Source: Deltaproteobacteria bacterium
Lineage (GTDB): Bacteria; UBA10199; GCA-002796325; JACPFF01
Assembly (NCBI GenBank): GCA_016210045.1
Contig: JACQUX010000005.1
Span: 59,823 to 123,822, forward strand
Length of the DNA: 64,000 nucleotides
Direction of reading: 5' to 3'
Part shown: positions 9,726 through 18,185 of the stretch, piece by piece
Numbering within the stretch: the first letter of the stretch is position 1
Layout: each line of letters opens with the position of its first letter
The notes under the pieces: generated by a model
Told to the model about the DNA's origin: nothing
What the model saw: the letters and a program-made list of their open reading frames with translations, nothing else
Databases searched by the model: none
Translations under genes and position numbers: made by a program

Positions 9726-10367
9726 ATGACCGAAGCGAAATCAAAAGTGGATGCGTTGCGCGAGGCGTTGGCGAAGCGGCGAGCGGCGGAGGCGAGCGCG
9801 CCCGAAGCGGCGAGCGGCGATGAGGAAGTGACGCCGACCGAGACCGCGAGCGGCGAATCGGCCAATGGAGCGGGCGCGACATCGGACGAATTATTGACAC
9901 GAGTACAAACGGCCGAGACGCAGGCTTCAGCGGCGCGGGATCAATATCTGCGCACATTGGCCGAATTCGAAAACGTCCGCAAACGCCTCGAACGGGAGCG
10001 GGACGACGCGATCGCGTTTGCCAACGAACGCTTGTTGCGCGAAGTGATGCCGGTCCTCGATCATCTCAACGAAGCGTTAGGCACAGTCGTTGCGAGTGCG
10101 GCGGACGCGGCTGCGCCGAGCGGGTTGCCAGCGTTTGTGGAAGGTGTCGAGCTGACGCAACGGCAATTTCTCTCCATCTTAAATCGCTTCGGCTTCGAAG
10201 AAATTCCGACGATCGTCGGAGCAAAATTCGATCCGACCATGCACGAAGCGGTCGCGCAAGTGGACGCGGAAGGGGCGGCGTCCGGCACGATTGTGGTGTG
10301 TCATCGTCGAGGCTATCGCTTGAACGGCCGCTTGTTGCGTGCCGCCTTGGTCGTCGTAGCACGGTAA
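9726..10367 (+). CDS. grpE: Nucleotide exchange factor GrpE
   Basis: GrpE releases ADP from DnaK. The 213-residue protein has the expected parts: a poorly conserved charged N-terminal ~50 residues rich in Ala and Glu, a long coiled coil containing YLRTLAEFENVRKRLERE at about 76-93, and a C-terminal beta domain with FDPTMHEAV (near 160) and YRLNGRLLRAALVVVA at the end. It is translated 4 bp after hrcA and is surely cotranscribed. The usual next gene, dnaK, is absent; a lipoprotein gene starts 20 bp later. Confidence 0.93.
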   Translation: MTEAKSKVDALREALAKRRAAEASAPEAASGDEEVTPTETASGESANGAGATSDELLTRVQTAETQASAARDQYLRTLAEFENVRKRLERERDDAIAFANERLLREVMPVLDHLNEALGTVVASAADAAAPSGLPAFVEGVELTQRQFLSILNRFGFEEIPTIVGAKFDPTMHEAVAQVDAEGAASGTIVVCHRRGYRLNGRLLRAALVVVAR

Positions 10368-10387
10368 CGGGTCTGTAAGGGGGAGCC

Positions 10388-11773
10388 ATGAACGGTGTTA
10401 AGGTGCGGTGGGGTGCAATCGTGGCCGGGTTTGGGCTTGCGGTCAGCGGATGTGTGGGACAGCCGATCGGGAAGGCGCCGACGACGCCACGCGGTCCGAA
10501 GGGCGGGCCCGCCACGGTCGGCGTGATCTTGCCACTGTCGGGTGATAAAGCGATGGTCGGACGGCGCTCGTTGGACGGGATCGAGTGCGCGGCCGGCAAG
10601 CGGGCGCCGTGCGCGGCGCGCGCGAACATCACGATCGTTACGCGCGATTCCGCGGGTAGTCCGGTCAAGGCGACGGAGGCCGTCGATGCATTAGTCCAAC
10701 AGGAACATGTCGCGGCGATCATTGGCCCGATCGACTCTCCGAGCGCCAAACCGGCGGCGGAGCGTGCGGAGCAGCTCAGCGTCCCGTTCATCAGTCTGAG
10801 CCCCGGCGCGAGCATCGCGCGGATCGGTCCGCACACGTATCGGGTCGGGATCAATCCGGCGAAATTGGTCCATGCGATCGCTCGCTACGCCGTGAAGGAG
10901 CGCGGATTCACGCGCTTCGCGATCCTCCACCCGGAGAGCCACTACGGGACCGCGAATCGCGATCTGTTCCGCAATGCGATTACGTCGCTCGGCGGTCAGA
11001 TCGTCGTGGAACGGCCGTACAAGGCCAACATCGGCCAAATCGTGGCCGCACGCGATCGGCTGTCGCAAATGCCGCGGCCGCCGAAGACGGAAGTCGCAGT
11101 GGAAGTGACGAGTACGGAAGGACAGCCCTCGATCGAAGAGCCGCCGCCGTTGCCGAAGTTGGCCGCGCTCGACGGCGTCGATGCCGTCTTTATTCCCGAC
11201 AGCCCGCGTTCGGTCGCGAGTCTGTTGAAGGCGTATGGCCCCAAAGTGTTGGGTGGCGCGACGATCCTCGGTGTCAATTCGTTGAATGACCCGGCGATCT
11301 TGGCCGGCGGGCAGGCCGTCGAAGGTGCGTTGTTTGCCGACGGATTTTTCCGCGACAGTGCCCAAGTCGACACGCAACAGTTCGTTTCGACATTTGCGCA
11401 GGCCTTCAATCATGACCCGACGCGGCTCGAGGCCGAAGGTTACGACGCGTTGCAATTTGTCGCCGAAGGGGTGCGGAAAGGCGGTTCCACGCCGGAGGCG
11501 CTGCAACGCGCGCTGCAACGGACCAAGAAATTGCACGGCGTCACAGGCACGATGCGCTTTACGTCGGAGGGCGATGTGGACAAAGAGGTCTTCATCCTGA
11601 CGATCGCCGGCGGACGCATTCAAGAAGTGGGGCGTCGTTCGGCGGATTTGCGTGCGGAGTATGAAACCGGTGAACCGAAATTCCGCGCCAGTAGCGCGCC
11701 GCTCGACGCCGAGCGCTATGGCGGCAAGAATGCGCCGACGCCCGGGCAGGACTGGGACAAATATGCGGAATAA
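10388..11773 (+). CDS. LppC/LpoA-like periplasmic-binding-fold lipoprotein
   Basis: A 461-residue lipoprotein with lipobox LAVSG-C22. The mature part has the type 1 periplasmic-binding fold: VGVILPLSGDKAMVGRRSLDGIE at the start, VAAIIGPIDS, then LSVPFISLSPG. This fold is shared by LppC/LpoA penicillin-binding-protein activators and by substrate-binding proteins of branched-chain amino acid transporters. No transporter genes are nearby and the protein is lipid-anchored, so a cell-wall or outer-membrane role is the likelier inference. A proline-rich insert (EEPPPLPK) lies near residue 245. It follows grpE by 20 bp with ribosome site GGGGGAG and is probably part of the same transcript. Confidence 0.75.
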   Translation: MNGVKVRWGAIVAGFGLAVSGCVGQPIGKAPTTPRGPKGGPATVGVILPLSGDKAMVGRRSLDGIECAAGKRAPCAARANITIVTRDSAGSPVKATEAVDALVQQEHVAAIIGPIDSPSAKPAAERAEQLSVPFISLSPGASIARIGPHTYRVGINPAKLVHAIARYAVKERGFTRFAILHPESHYGTANRDLFRNAITSLGGQIVVERPYKANIGQIVAARDRLSQMPRPPKTEVAVEVTSTEGQPSIEEPPPLPKLAALDGVDAVFIPDSPRSVASLLKAYGPKVLGGATILGVNSLNDPAILAGGQAVEGALFADGFFRDSAQVDTQQFVSTFAQAFNHDPTRLEAEGYDALQFVAEGVRKGGSTPEALQRALQRTKKLHGVTGTMRFTSEGDVDKEVFILTIAGGRIQEVGRRSADLRAEYETGEPKFRASSAPLDAERYGGKNAPTPGQDWDKYAE

Positions 11774-11805
11774 AGTGTCGTTTGTCGGAATGCGCGTGCG
11801 AATCT

Positions 11806-12834
11806 ATGTCGATCGATGAGTTTACATTGTTGGGACAGTTGCTGGCGGAGACGCCGACACAAGCGGAAGCGTTGCTCTGCGGAGTGGGCGATGATTGTGC
11901 GGTCGTCAGCGGTGGGGCTCATCGTGATTGGCTGATCAGTACCGATCACTGTGTCGAAGGCATCCACTTTCGTCGTTCCTGGGCGGAGTGGTCGGTGCTC
12001 GGCGGGAAGGCTGCGCTGGCCGCGTTGAGTGATATCGCCGCGATGGGCGGTCGTCCCCGCTTCGTGTTAGTCGGTTTGGGCATTCCCGATTCCATGTGCG
12101 CTGCCGAGGTGCGCGAATGTTTTCGTGGTGTGCGCGTCGCCGCGACCGACGCCGGCGCGCTGGTCATCGGGGGCGATACGACGCGTGCTGAACTCGGATG
12201 TCATTTGGCGATTACCGTGATCGGGGAAGTGCCGCATGGTCGCGCGTTGTATCGTCGTGGCGCACGGCCCGGGGATAGCCTCTACGTCACCGGCTGGCTG
12301 GGCGGTTCCGCTGCGGGATTACAGCTCTTAATGGCGCGCGATCAATCGGAAGGCGCGACGTCTGCCGATCCGCTGTCGCGCGATCGGCTCATGCAGCGGC
12401 ATTTGCATCCGCCGTTGCGCACGGCTGCGGGCCAATGGTTGGCCTCCACGGGATGTGTCTCCGCGATGATCGATATCAGCGACGGCCTATTGGCCGATGT
12501 CGGCCAGATCGCGACCGCGAGCGGCGTGCGCGTGCAAATTGAAGCCGTGCGCGTGCCGTTGTGCGAAGGCGTCACCGCCGTGGCCGAGGCGCGGGGCGAA
12601 GATCCGCTGGCATTCGGCGCGGCCAGTGGGGAAGAATATGAACTGGCGTTCACGGTCTTCGGTTCGCGTGCGGCCGCTTTTCGCCAACTCGTGGCCGGGG
12701 CGGAACGGACGCTCGGCCATCCGCTGACGTATCTCGGTGAAGTGCAGGAAGGCGCGGGCGTCGCGCTGTCGGACCCGAATGGGCGGTCAATGCCGATCGC
12801 GTCATCCGGATTCGCCCACCAATTTCAGGAATAA
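11806..12834 (+). CDS. thiL: Thiamine-monophosphate kinase ThiL
   Basis: ThiL phosphorylates thiamine monophosphate to the pyrophosphate cofactor. The start at 11806 (MSIDEFTLLGQL) yields 342 residues and matches the family N-terminus; an upstream TTG would add eight unlikely residues. Landmarks are GVGDDCAVV (ATP/Mg loop), STDHCVEGIHF, ALSDIAAMGG, the Gly-rich GGDTTRAE, MIDISDGLLAD and GEEYELAFTV. All ATP-grasping and metal residues typical of the PurM/ThiL superfamily seem present. It is placed in a forward run after the LppC-like gene (32 bp gap) and before two CNNM proteins (15 bp gap), which suggests one operon of unrelated functions. Confidence 0.93.
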   Translation: MSIDEFTLLGQLLAETPTQAEALLCGVGDDCAVVSGGAHRDWLISTDHCVEGIHFRRSWAEWSVLGGKAALAALSDIAAMGGRPRFVLVGLGIPDSMCAAEVRECFRGVRVAATDAGALVIGGDTTRAELGCHLAITVIGEVPHGRALYRRGARPGDSLYVTGWLGGSAAGLQLLMARDQSEGATSADPLSRDRLMQRHLHPPLRTAAGQWLASTGCVSAMIDISDGLLADVGQIATASGVRVQIEAVRVPLCEGVTAVAEARGEDPLAFGAASGEEYELAFTVFGSRAAAFRQLVAGAERTLGHPLTYLGEVQEGAGVALSDPNGRSMPIASSGFAHQFQE

Positions 12835-12849
12835 ACGGAGCGATGGGGA

Positions 12850-13872
12850 ATGGCGGCGCTTGTCCATGCACTCCCGTTTTTCGGCGTCGTGTTGCTCCTG
12901 TTGGGGTATTCCGCATTTTTTTCCTGTTCCGAGACGGCGTTCTTTTCGTTGAGTCGCGTCACGTTGAGTCGCTTGCGCGCCGAGACGGGCTATGCGGCAC
13001 GCCGGTTAGTGCAGATGTTGAAACAGCCCCGCGAAACGCTGATCGGCATTCTGCTCGGCAACGAAATCACCAACATCACGATTGCGATCGCGGCCGCGGA
13101 GGGGATGAACCATCTCGTGAGCGATCCGTGGTTCGGGCCGCTGGTCTCCGTCGCGGTTACGACGCCGCTGGTCGTCGTGTTCGGCGAAGTATTGCCGAAG
13201 AACTTCGCGATCGGGCTGGCGCCGCGCATCTCGTTGTGGCTCGGTGTGCCGATGTCGTTCTTCCTGGCGCTCACTGCGCCGCTGCGCTGGGGACTGACGC
13301 GGATTGCGGATGCCGGCGTGCGCTTGTTCGGCGGCGATCCGCGGCAAGTACGGTCGATGATCATCGAAGAAGAATTCCGGCATATGGTCGATCTCGGCAC
13401 CGCGAGCGGCGCGTTGAGTCCCTCCGAAGGCGCGTTGATCCACGGCGTGTTTGCGTTCGGCGATCTGACCGTCGCGCATGTGATGACGGTCGCCGAGCGG
13501 ATGTTCCGTCTCCCGCTCAATTGGCCGTATGAACGGATTTTGGAAGAAGTGCGCCAAGCGCAATTTTCTCGCGTGCCTGTTTATCAGGACGATCCGGACG
13601 ATATCGTCGGCCTGATTTATGTGCGCGACCTCCTCTCGCTGCAACGGGGGCGCGAGCATGGCGTGATGCGCGAACTGGAATCGATCGTGCGTCCCGTGCT
13701 CTTTGTGGCGCCGACCATGCGACTCGACGAAGTGCTGCTCGAATTTCAGCGCACGAAATTGCATATGGCCGTCGTGATCGACACGCCCCAACACGTGGTG
13801 GGCTTGATCACGCTCGACGACGTCCTGGACGCGTTAATCGGGCATCCGCCCCGCGGCGAGGGGGCGGCATGA
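12850..13872 (+). CDS. CNNM/CBS-domain membrane protein (CorC/hemolysin-like), first copy
   Basis: A 340-residue protein with an N-terminal CNNM (DUF21) membrane domain of about four helices. It carries the signature FFSCSETAFFSLSR near residue 26 and VVVFGEVLPKNFA near 115. A cytosolic pair of CBS domains follows at about 205-330 (FSRVPVYQDDPDDIVGLIYVRDLL, then HMAVVIDTPQHVVGLITLDDVLDALIG). It ends without the C-terminal CorC/HlyC domain. CNNM proteins handle Mg2+ efflux or cation homeostasis. The stop overlaps the start of a second, longer paralogue by 4 bp (ATGA), so the two are translationally coupled and may work as a heteromer. Confidence 0.88.
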   Translation: MAALVHALPFFGVVLLLLGYSAFFSCSETAFFSLSRVTLSRLRAETGYAARRLVQMLKQPRETLIGILLGNEITNITIAIAAAEGMNHLVSDPWFGPLVSVAVTTPLVVVFGEVLPKNFAIGLAPRISLWLGVPMSFFLALTAPLRWGLTRIADAGVRLFGGDPRQVRSMIIEEEFRHMVDLGTASGALSPSEGALIHGVFAFGDLTVAHVMTVAERMFRLPLNWPYERILEEVRQAQFSRVPVYQDDPDDIVGLIYVRDLLSLQRGREHGVMRELESIVRPVLFVAPTMRLDEVLLEFQRTKLHMAVVIDTPQHVVGLITLDDVLDALIGHPPRGEGAA

Positions 13873-15137
13873 TGCTCATCGCATGGCCGGCGTTCGATTC
13901 ATGGGGTCCCGTGGCCGGCGGCGTGCTGCTCTGTCTATTAACTGAGGGATTTTTCTCCGGTTCGGAACTGGCGCTCGTTTCCTGCGACAAGGCACGACTG
14001 CATCAACGCGCGGCCGGCGGTAGTCGTGGGGCCCAATTGGCGGAGCGCTTGCTAAAAAATCCGGCGCATCTGTTCGGCACTACGTTGCTCGGCACGAACT
14101 TGTCCACGATCGCGGCCTCGACGCTCACGACGTTTTATCTGATCTCGCTTGGTGGGCCGGCGCTCGGATCGTTTGCGATCCTGCTCGCTCCCGTGATTCT
14201 CATCTTCGCGGAAATCTTGCCGAAGAGCATTTATCAGCATCATGCGGATCGCTTGGTCGATCGGATTGCGCCGATCCTCTTCCTGTTTCGTTCCTGCATG
14301 TATCCCGCCATTCTGCTGTTGGCGCGGATTACGGAGCGATTCTTGGGCGAAGTCCGCCGTGCGAGCACGAATGAACCACGGATCAATCGCGAAGAGCTCC
14401 AACTGTTGCTGCATGGCGACGAGGCCGTGCAGAGCGATATCCGCCCCAACGAACGGAAAATGGTCACGCGCATTCTGCGGTTGGCGGAACGGCGCGTAAA
14501 GCACGCGATGATCCCGCTCAGTGAAATGGAATGTGTCGTGCTCGAATCGAATCGCGACGAGGCGCTGACGATTTTCGCGTTGAAGGGCTATGCCCATTTG
14601 CCGGTGTACGCCCATCGCGTCGATAACGTGATCGGCATTTTGGAAGCGGCGGATGTCCTTTGTGCGGCGTCGAACACGCCGCTGTCCGGACTGATGCATT
14701 CACCGGCCTACGTGCCGGAGGAAATGCCGATCCCGGAGCTGATCCGCCTGTTGCGTGGACGGCAGGAACGCGCGGCCGTGGTGGTCGATGAATATGGCGC
14801 TACCGTCGGGCTCGTGGCGCTGGAGGCGATTTGCGAAGAATTGGTCGGCGAAATTCACGACGAATTCGCGTGGGTGGAGCCGCGCTATCGCGCCCTCGGT
14901 CCGCAACACTATTGGCTGCAAGGCCGGTTGGAACTCGATGACGCGCAACGGCTGCTGGGCCTTGACGTGCCGAAGGGTGATTATAAAACGATCGGCGGAC
15001 TGCTGCTGGCCCAAATGGGCAGCATTCCGCGCGCTGGCGCGCAGTGTACGATCGGCGCGTGGCGCTTCACCGTGCGGGAGGCGAATGCGCGGACGATCGT
15101 TGCGGTCGAAGCGCAACGGATGGAGGTCGCCACGTGA
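13869..15137 (+). CDS. CNNM/CBS/CorC-HlyC membrane protein, second copy
   Basis: A 422-residue paralogue of the upstream gene with the full domain set. It has a CNNM membrane domain with GFFSGSELALVSCDKARL and IFAEILPKSIYQ, two CBS domains around 200-325 (AHLPVYAHRVDNVIGILEAADVL, then AAVVVDEYGATVGLVALEAI), and a C-terminal CorC_HlyC domain from about 340 (WLQGRLELDDAQRLLG). It is probably in the inner membrane and involved in divalent cation transport or resistance. Both flanking junctions are overlaps, ATGA with the preceding copy and GTGA with the following larC-type gene, so all three are in one transcript. Confidence 0.9.
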   Translation: MMLIAWPAFDSWGPVAGGVLLCLLTEGFFSGSELALVSCDKARLHQRAAGGSRGAQLAERLLKNPAHLFGTTLLGTNLSTIAASTLTTFYLISLGGPALGSFAILLAPVILIFAEILPKSIYQHHADRLVDRIAPILFLFRSCMYPAILLLARITERFLGEVRRASTNEPRINREELQLLLHGDEAVQSDIRPNERKMVTRILRLAERRVKHAMIPLSEMECVVLESNRDEALTIFALKGYAHLPVYAHRVDNVIGILEAADVLCAASNTPLSGLMHSPAYVPEEMPIPELIRLLRGRQERAAVVVDEYGATVGLVALEAICEELVGEIHDEFAWVEPRYRALGPQHYWLQGRLELDDAQRLLGLDVPKGDYKTIGGLLLAQMGSIPRAGAQCTIGAWRFTVREANARTIVAVEAQRMEVAT

Positions 15138-15604
15138 AAAAACGGCGCGCCAATGCTCCGGATGTGGAGGCTGCGGATCTCGTCGTCATCGAGGCGAATA
15201 TCGACGATATGAATCCGGAGTGGTTCGAATATCTCATCGAGCGCTTGTTGGCGGCGGGTGCGGTCGACGTCACGGTGCGGCCGGTGCTGATGAAAAAGCG
15301 GCGCTTGGCCGCGCAGCTCCAAGTGTTGTGTGTGGCGGAGCGCCGGGAACGGTTAGTGCGGATCATCTTCGCCGAGACGACGACGTTCGGCGTCCGCTTT
15401 TATCCGGTGGAGCGCTGTACGTTGCGACGCGTAGTGCGGAAAGTCCGGACGCCGCACGGCCTGGTTCCGGTCAAATGCGGCTGGCTCGGAGACGAATTGT
15501 TGCAATGCAGTCCCGAATATGAGGCCTGCAAAGCAATCGCCCGCAAACGGCGAGTGCCGTTGCGGGAGATTTATCGCCTGGCCGTCGCCGCGGCGCTGCG
15601 ATAG
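15134..15604 (+). CDS. Orphan LarC C-terminal domain (nickel-insertion family)
   Basis: A 156-residue protein that matches only the C-terminal half (LarC2) of the nickel-pincer cofactor synthase LarC. Characteristic stretches are ANIDDMNPEWFEYLIERL, GAVDVTVRPVLMKKRR and AETTTFGVRFYPVER. The start is GTG at 15134, overlapping the stop of the CNNM gene (GTGA). In known larC genes the two halves form one gene or are joined by a programmed frameshift, but here the upstream frame is a CNNM protein and no LarC1 sequence is visible. larA, larB and larE are not in the window. It could be a remnant or a separately evolved domain; the coupling to a metal-transport operon is suggestive. Confidence 0.82.
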   Translation: MKKRRANAPDVEAADLVVIEANIDDMNPEWFEYLIERLLAAGAVDVTVRPVLMKKRRLAAQLQVLCVAERRERLVRIIFAETTTFGVRFYPVERCTLRRVVRKVRTPHGLVPVKCGWLGDELLQCSPEYEACKAIARKRRVPLREIYRLAVAAALR

Positions 15605-15637
15605 CGATCGGGCATCGCAGCGCTCGTTGCGGCCTCC

Positions 15638-16771
15638 CTAACCGAGAGGCGCTAATTGCGCGAAGTATTCGAACGGACTGAGCACGTGGCAGCGACCGTG
15701 CGAATAGGAGCGTTTCAATTGCCCGACGATTTGCACAGCGCGTTTGGGTTGCAACCGCTCGGCATAGTAGCGGAGGGACGGCGTGATGCGGTCCTCCGAC
15801 CACTTGACCTCGATGAGTTCTTCGAGTCGGCCGTCGCAGGTCAGGACGAAATCGATCTCGCGGCCTTCCTTGTCTCGCAAGTAGCGGAGTTCCCACCGAT
15901 CGCCACGGCTGTCCTCCAGAAAATGAAGGCGTTTCAGCAGATGCGTTGCGACTAAATTTTCGAATCGCGCGCCGTCGTCGTTGAGGACATCGGCATTGTC
16001 AAAAAAATAGATCTTCGGCGGTTTTTTGATCGCCCGCGCAAGTCGGTGGGTGTACGGCGGCACGAGAAACAGGAGATACATAGTTTCGAGCAGCGCCACC
16101 CAATGCCGGATCGACTTGAAGGCGACTTCCATGTCCTGCGCGAGATGGGCATACACGACCGGGGTTCCGACGCGTGTGCGAAGGGCATCGGCCAAGATGG
16201 CGAGGTGTGAAAGGTCGCGGATCGTTTCCAGATCGCGGATATCCTCGCGGAGAATGCGGGCATACCGTTCTGTCCGCCAACGTTTGGCTTCGATCGGGTC
16301 GTTCGCGAGAAACGGTTCGGGGAACCCGCCGACCGTCATGAGGCGCCGAAAGGCATCTTGCGGTTTCATGCGTGGCGGTAATTCATGCAGTGAGAAGGGG
16401 TGGAGCCGCCAATAGTGATAGCGACCGAGGAGTGAGTCGCCACCGCGTCGATAGAGGTCGAGCCGCGCGCTGCCAGTGACCAAGATTTGATGAGCCGCGC
16501 GATATTTGTCGTAAAGGCCTTTCAACCACGTTTTCCATCGGGCCATTTTGTGGAGTTCGTCGAAGATCAGGAGCGATTCGTCGGCCAGCCAACGTCGCTG
16601 CCGAATGGCCCGGCGATCGTCCGGATCGTCCCAATTGTAGTAATAACTTTTGCGCCGCGTCGATGGGAGCAGGGATTGTGCCAGAGTTGTTTTGCCGACC
16701 TGCCGCGGACCGCCCACCAGCACCATTTTCTTGGTCAGATCGCGTGCGATGAACGGCGTGAGGTAGCGCAT
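15638..16771 (-). CDS. AAA ATPase with DUF4143 (AAA_14) domain
   Basis: A 377-residue protein of the widespread AAA_14-DUF4143 family. Walker A is GGPRQVGKTT at 20-29, Walker B is LLIFDELHK near 66-74, and a sensor Ser lies in LVTGSARLDL. The C-terminal DUF4143 part ends in a nuclease-like EIDFVLTC...ELIEVKW segment resembling a PD-(D/E)xK core, although nuclease activity is not established. These genes are typical of mobile or accessory regions and their physiological role is unclear. The gene is leftward, with a promoter whose -10 ends 5 bp before the ATG, so the message may be leaderless. It opens the accessory island. Confidence 0.88.
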   Translation of the reverse strand: MRYLTPFIARDLTKKMVLVGGPRQVGKTTLAQSLLPSTRRKSYYYNWDDPDDRRAIRQRRWLADESLLIFDELHKMARWKTWLKGLYDKYRAAHQILVTGSARLDLYRRGGDSLLGRYHYWRLHPFSLHELPPRMKPQDAFRRLMTVGGFPEPFLANDPIEAKRWRTERYARILREDIRDLETIRDLSHLAILADALRTRVGTPVVYAHLAQDMEVAFKSIRHWVALLETMYLLFLVPPYTHRLARAIKKPPKIYFFDNADVLNDDGARFENLVATHLLKRLHFLEDSRGDRWELRYLRDKEGREIDFVLTCDGRLEELIEVKWSEDRITPSLRYYAERLQPKRAVQIVGQLKRSYSHGRCHVLSPFEYFAQLAPLG

Positions 16772-16776
16772 GTGGC

Positions 16777-16805
16777 TATATTGCCCCGCAGGGTATTTTG
16801 GTCAA
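16777..16805 (-). promoter_or_regulatory. Promoter of the AAA/DUF4143 gene, likely near-leaderless
   Basis: On the minus strand TTGACC (16805-16800), a 17-bp spacer and AATATA (16782-16777) precede the ATG at 16771 by only 5 bp. The spacer contains CCCTGCGGGG, which resembles the palindrome just upstream (16813-16828), so a regulator could bind at both sites. Confidence 0.5.
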
Positions 16806-16812
16806 GTCTAAA

Positions 16813-16828
16813 TTTTCCTGCAGGGAAA
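16813..16828. promoter_or_regulatory. Palindrome upstream of the AAA/DUF4143 promoter
   Basis: TTTTCCTG followed by CAGGGAAA forms a near-perfect inverted repeat (7 of 8 pairs) 8 bp upstream of the -35 element. A related CCCTGCGGGG sits between -35 and -10. This is consistent with an operator, but no regulator gene is identified. Confidence 0.35.
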
Positions 16829-16950
16829 TATGGCCAGGCCTCTGATCGTCAGGTCTGTTGTCTCTGGGTGATTGCGCTTTTCATAGGCATTGACGTAAGA
16901 GAGGCGCATCGCCAAGAGAGTTGTCCGACAAACGACGAAAGGAGATCGTT

Positions 16951-17505
16951 ATGGCTCATCAACCGAAAGCGGCGCCGTTGGCGCTGGGGAGTGTCGCGCC
17001 GGGCTGGACGTTGTCCGCGACCGACGGGCGCGAATATGCGCTGCCGCGTGACCACGGGGCGAAGGGCACCGTAGTGTTTTTCACCTGTAACCACTGCCCG
17101 TACGTGAAGGCCTACGACGCGCGCATCAATGCACTCGCGAAGGAATTCGCGCCCAAAGGTATTGCGTTCTTCGGGATCAACGCGAACGATGTGGAGGCGT
17201 ATCCGGATGACAGCTTTGCCAAGATGCAGGAAAAAAGCCGCGCGCAGGCGCTGCCTTACACATATCTGCGCGACGACACGCAGCAGGCCGCACTCGATTA
17301 CGGCGCCGGCTGCACGCCGGAATTTTTCTGCTTCAACGCGCAACTCCGTCTGGTCTACACCGGCCGGCTCGACGACAACATGGAAGAGCCGAAGCAAGTC
17401 CAACACCCGTATCTGCGCGACGCGATCACGGCCGTGCTGGCCGGCACGACGCCGCCGACGCAACAGTCGCACGCGATCGGCTGCTCGGTGAAGTGGAAGG
17501 GGTAG
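16951..17505 (+). CDS. Thioredoxin-fold redoxin family protein
   Basis: A 184-residue peroxiredoxin/thioredoxin-like protein. The active-site C46-x2-C49 is in FFTCNHCPYVKAY. TPEFFCFNAQLRLVYTGRLDDN contains the cis-Pro region, and the core VAPGWTLSATDG marks the AhpC/TSA-type N-terminus. There is no signal peptide, so a cytoplasmic thiol reductase or peroxidase role is likely; the substrate is unknown. The start at 16951 is set by AAAGGAG 6-7 nt upstream. It is divergent from the AAA ATPase gene and followed by a large palindromic repeat ending in a T-tract that may terminate it. Confidence 0.85.
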   Translation: MAHQPKAAPLALGSVAPGWTLSATDGREYALPRDHGAKGTVVFFTCNHCPYVKAYDARINALAKEFAPKGIAFFGINANDVEAYPDDSFAKMQEKSRAQALPYTYLRDDTQQAALDYGAGCTPEFFCFNAQLRLVYTGRLDDNMEEPKQVQHPYLRDAITAVLAGTTPPTQQSHAIGCSVKWKG

Positions 17506-17530
17506 TGTGCAGCCTTAATAGGTAAGCGGC

Positions 17531-17630
17531 GTCATCCTGAGCCTCCGCCAAAGGCGGACCCGCCTCCGGCGGGGGCAGAGGCGAAGGATCCAGTTGATTC
17601 CACTGGATCCTTCGTCGCACTCAGGATGAC
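17531..17630. repeat. Dispersed palindromic repeat, family 1 (GTCATCCTGAG)
   Basis: The outer arms GTCATCCTGAG and CTCAGGATGAC enclose an inner perfect hairpin, CGAAGGATCCAGT / ACTGGATCCTTCG. The left half contains an extra CCGCC...GGCGG hairpin (17545-17574). It is followed by GTCTTTTTG, so it could terminate the redoxin gene. Other copies are at 19148-19236 and 49711-49778. Confidence 0.85.
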
Positions 17631-17644
17631 GTCTTTTTGCGTGT

Positions 17645-18121
17645 TTATTTCCTAGTCCGGAGCGACAAACGGAAGTGGCCGCCGGTGCATGCGACGTGTG
17701 TGGGCGTGTCCGGCGGGAGGAGAATTGCCAGCTCTTCTAAGAGTCCCCGCGTTCGTTCCAAGGCGTCGCGATCGGAGACGCACGGACCGGAGAGTTCATA
17801 CGTCATGTCGCCGTTCCATCCGCTCGCGTTGACTTCGCCGAAGCGTGGATTGCTAAAGCGCAGGCTCGAGTGACTGATGCTGCCGCAGCCGAGATACAAC
17901 AGCGCGCTGAGACAGATGCGGGCCAAGTCGCGGGCGGCCGTGCCGGCTATCCCGAAGCGGCCGGCCGCGCGGCGGAGTGTCGTAGCGTCATGCGTTGTGG
18001 GCCTGATGCCGGATGCTGGCGTCGTGGTTGTCTTCGCCGCGCTGGCCGTTCGCCGACTGAGCAATGCGCGAATTGCAGGAAATCTCCCGGCCGTTGTGCC
18101 GCGGGTGTGGATTGTGGGCAT
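17645..18121 (-). CDS. Small lipoprotein-like protein in the sigma-28-like regulon
   Basis: A 158-residue protein of unknown function. The start at 18121 is fixed by AAAGGAGG. Residues 1-44 lack acidic residues and are Thr/Ala/Arg-rich. A hydrophobic stretch ending in Cys follows (LARICLSALLYLGCG, about 73-87), which resembles a lipobox preceded by an unusually long N-terminal extension. The C-terminal ~70 residues hold two more cysteines (SGPCVSD, VACTGGHF). The upstream leader is homologous to that of the gene at 19773, and the two proteins share the same layout (basic tail, hydrophobic/Cys segment, short Cys-containing domain), though sequence identity is low. Sigma-28-like promoter at 18159-18185. 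Confidence 0.65.
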   Translation of the reverse strand: MPTIHTRGTTAGRFPAIRALLSRRTASAAKTTTTPASGIRPTTHDATTLRRAAGRFGIAGTAARDLARICLSALLYLGCGSISHSSLRFSNPRFGEVNASGWNGDMTYELSGPCVSDRDALERTRGLLEELAILLPPDTPTHVACTGGHFRLSLRTRK

Positions 18122-18158
18122 TGATGCCTCCTTTGGTGTTCCTCTACGTTCATCAGAG

Positions 18159-18185
18159 GTATCGGCCAGTCTGCGGAAAAGTTGC
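18159..18185 (-). promoter_or_regulatory. Sigma-28-like promoter upstream of small lipoprotein gene
   Basis: Minus-strand GCAACTTT (18185-18178), 11 bases, then GCCGATAC (18166-18159). The predicted leader of ~30 nt carries AAAGGAGG. The rest of the 342-bp gap between this gene and vapB holds a CCGCC hairpin (18329-18360), a decayed motif copy near 18376-18402 and the vapB operator. Confidence 0.65.
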
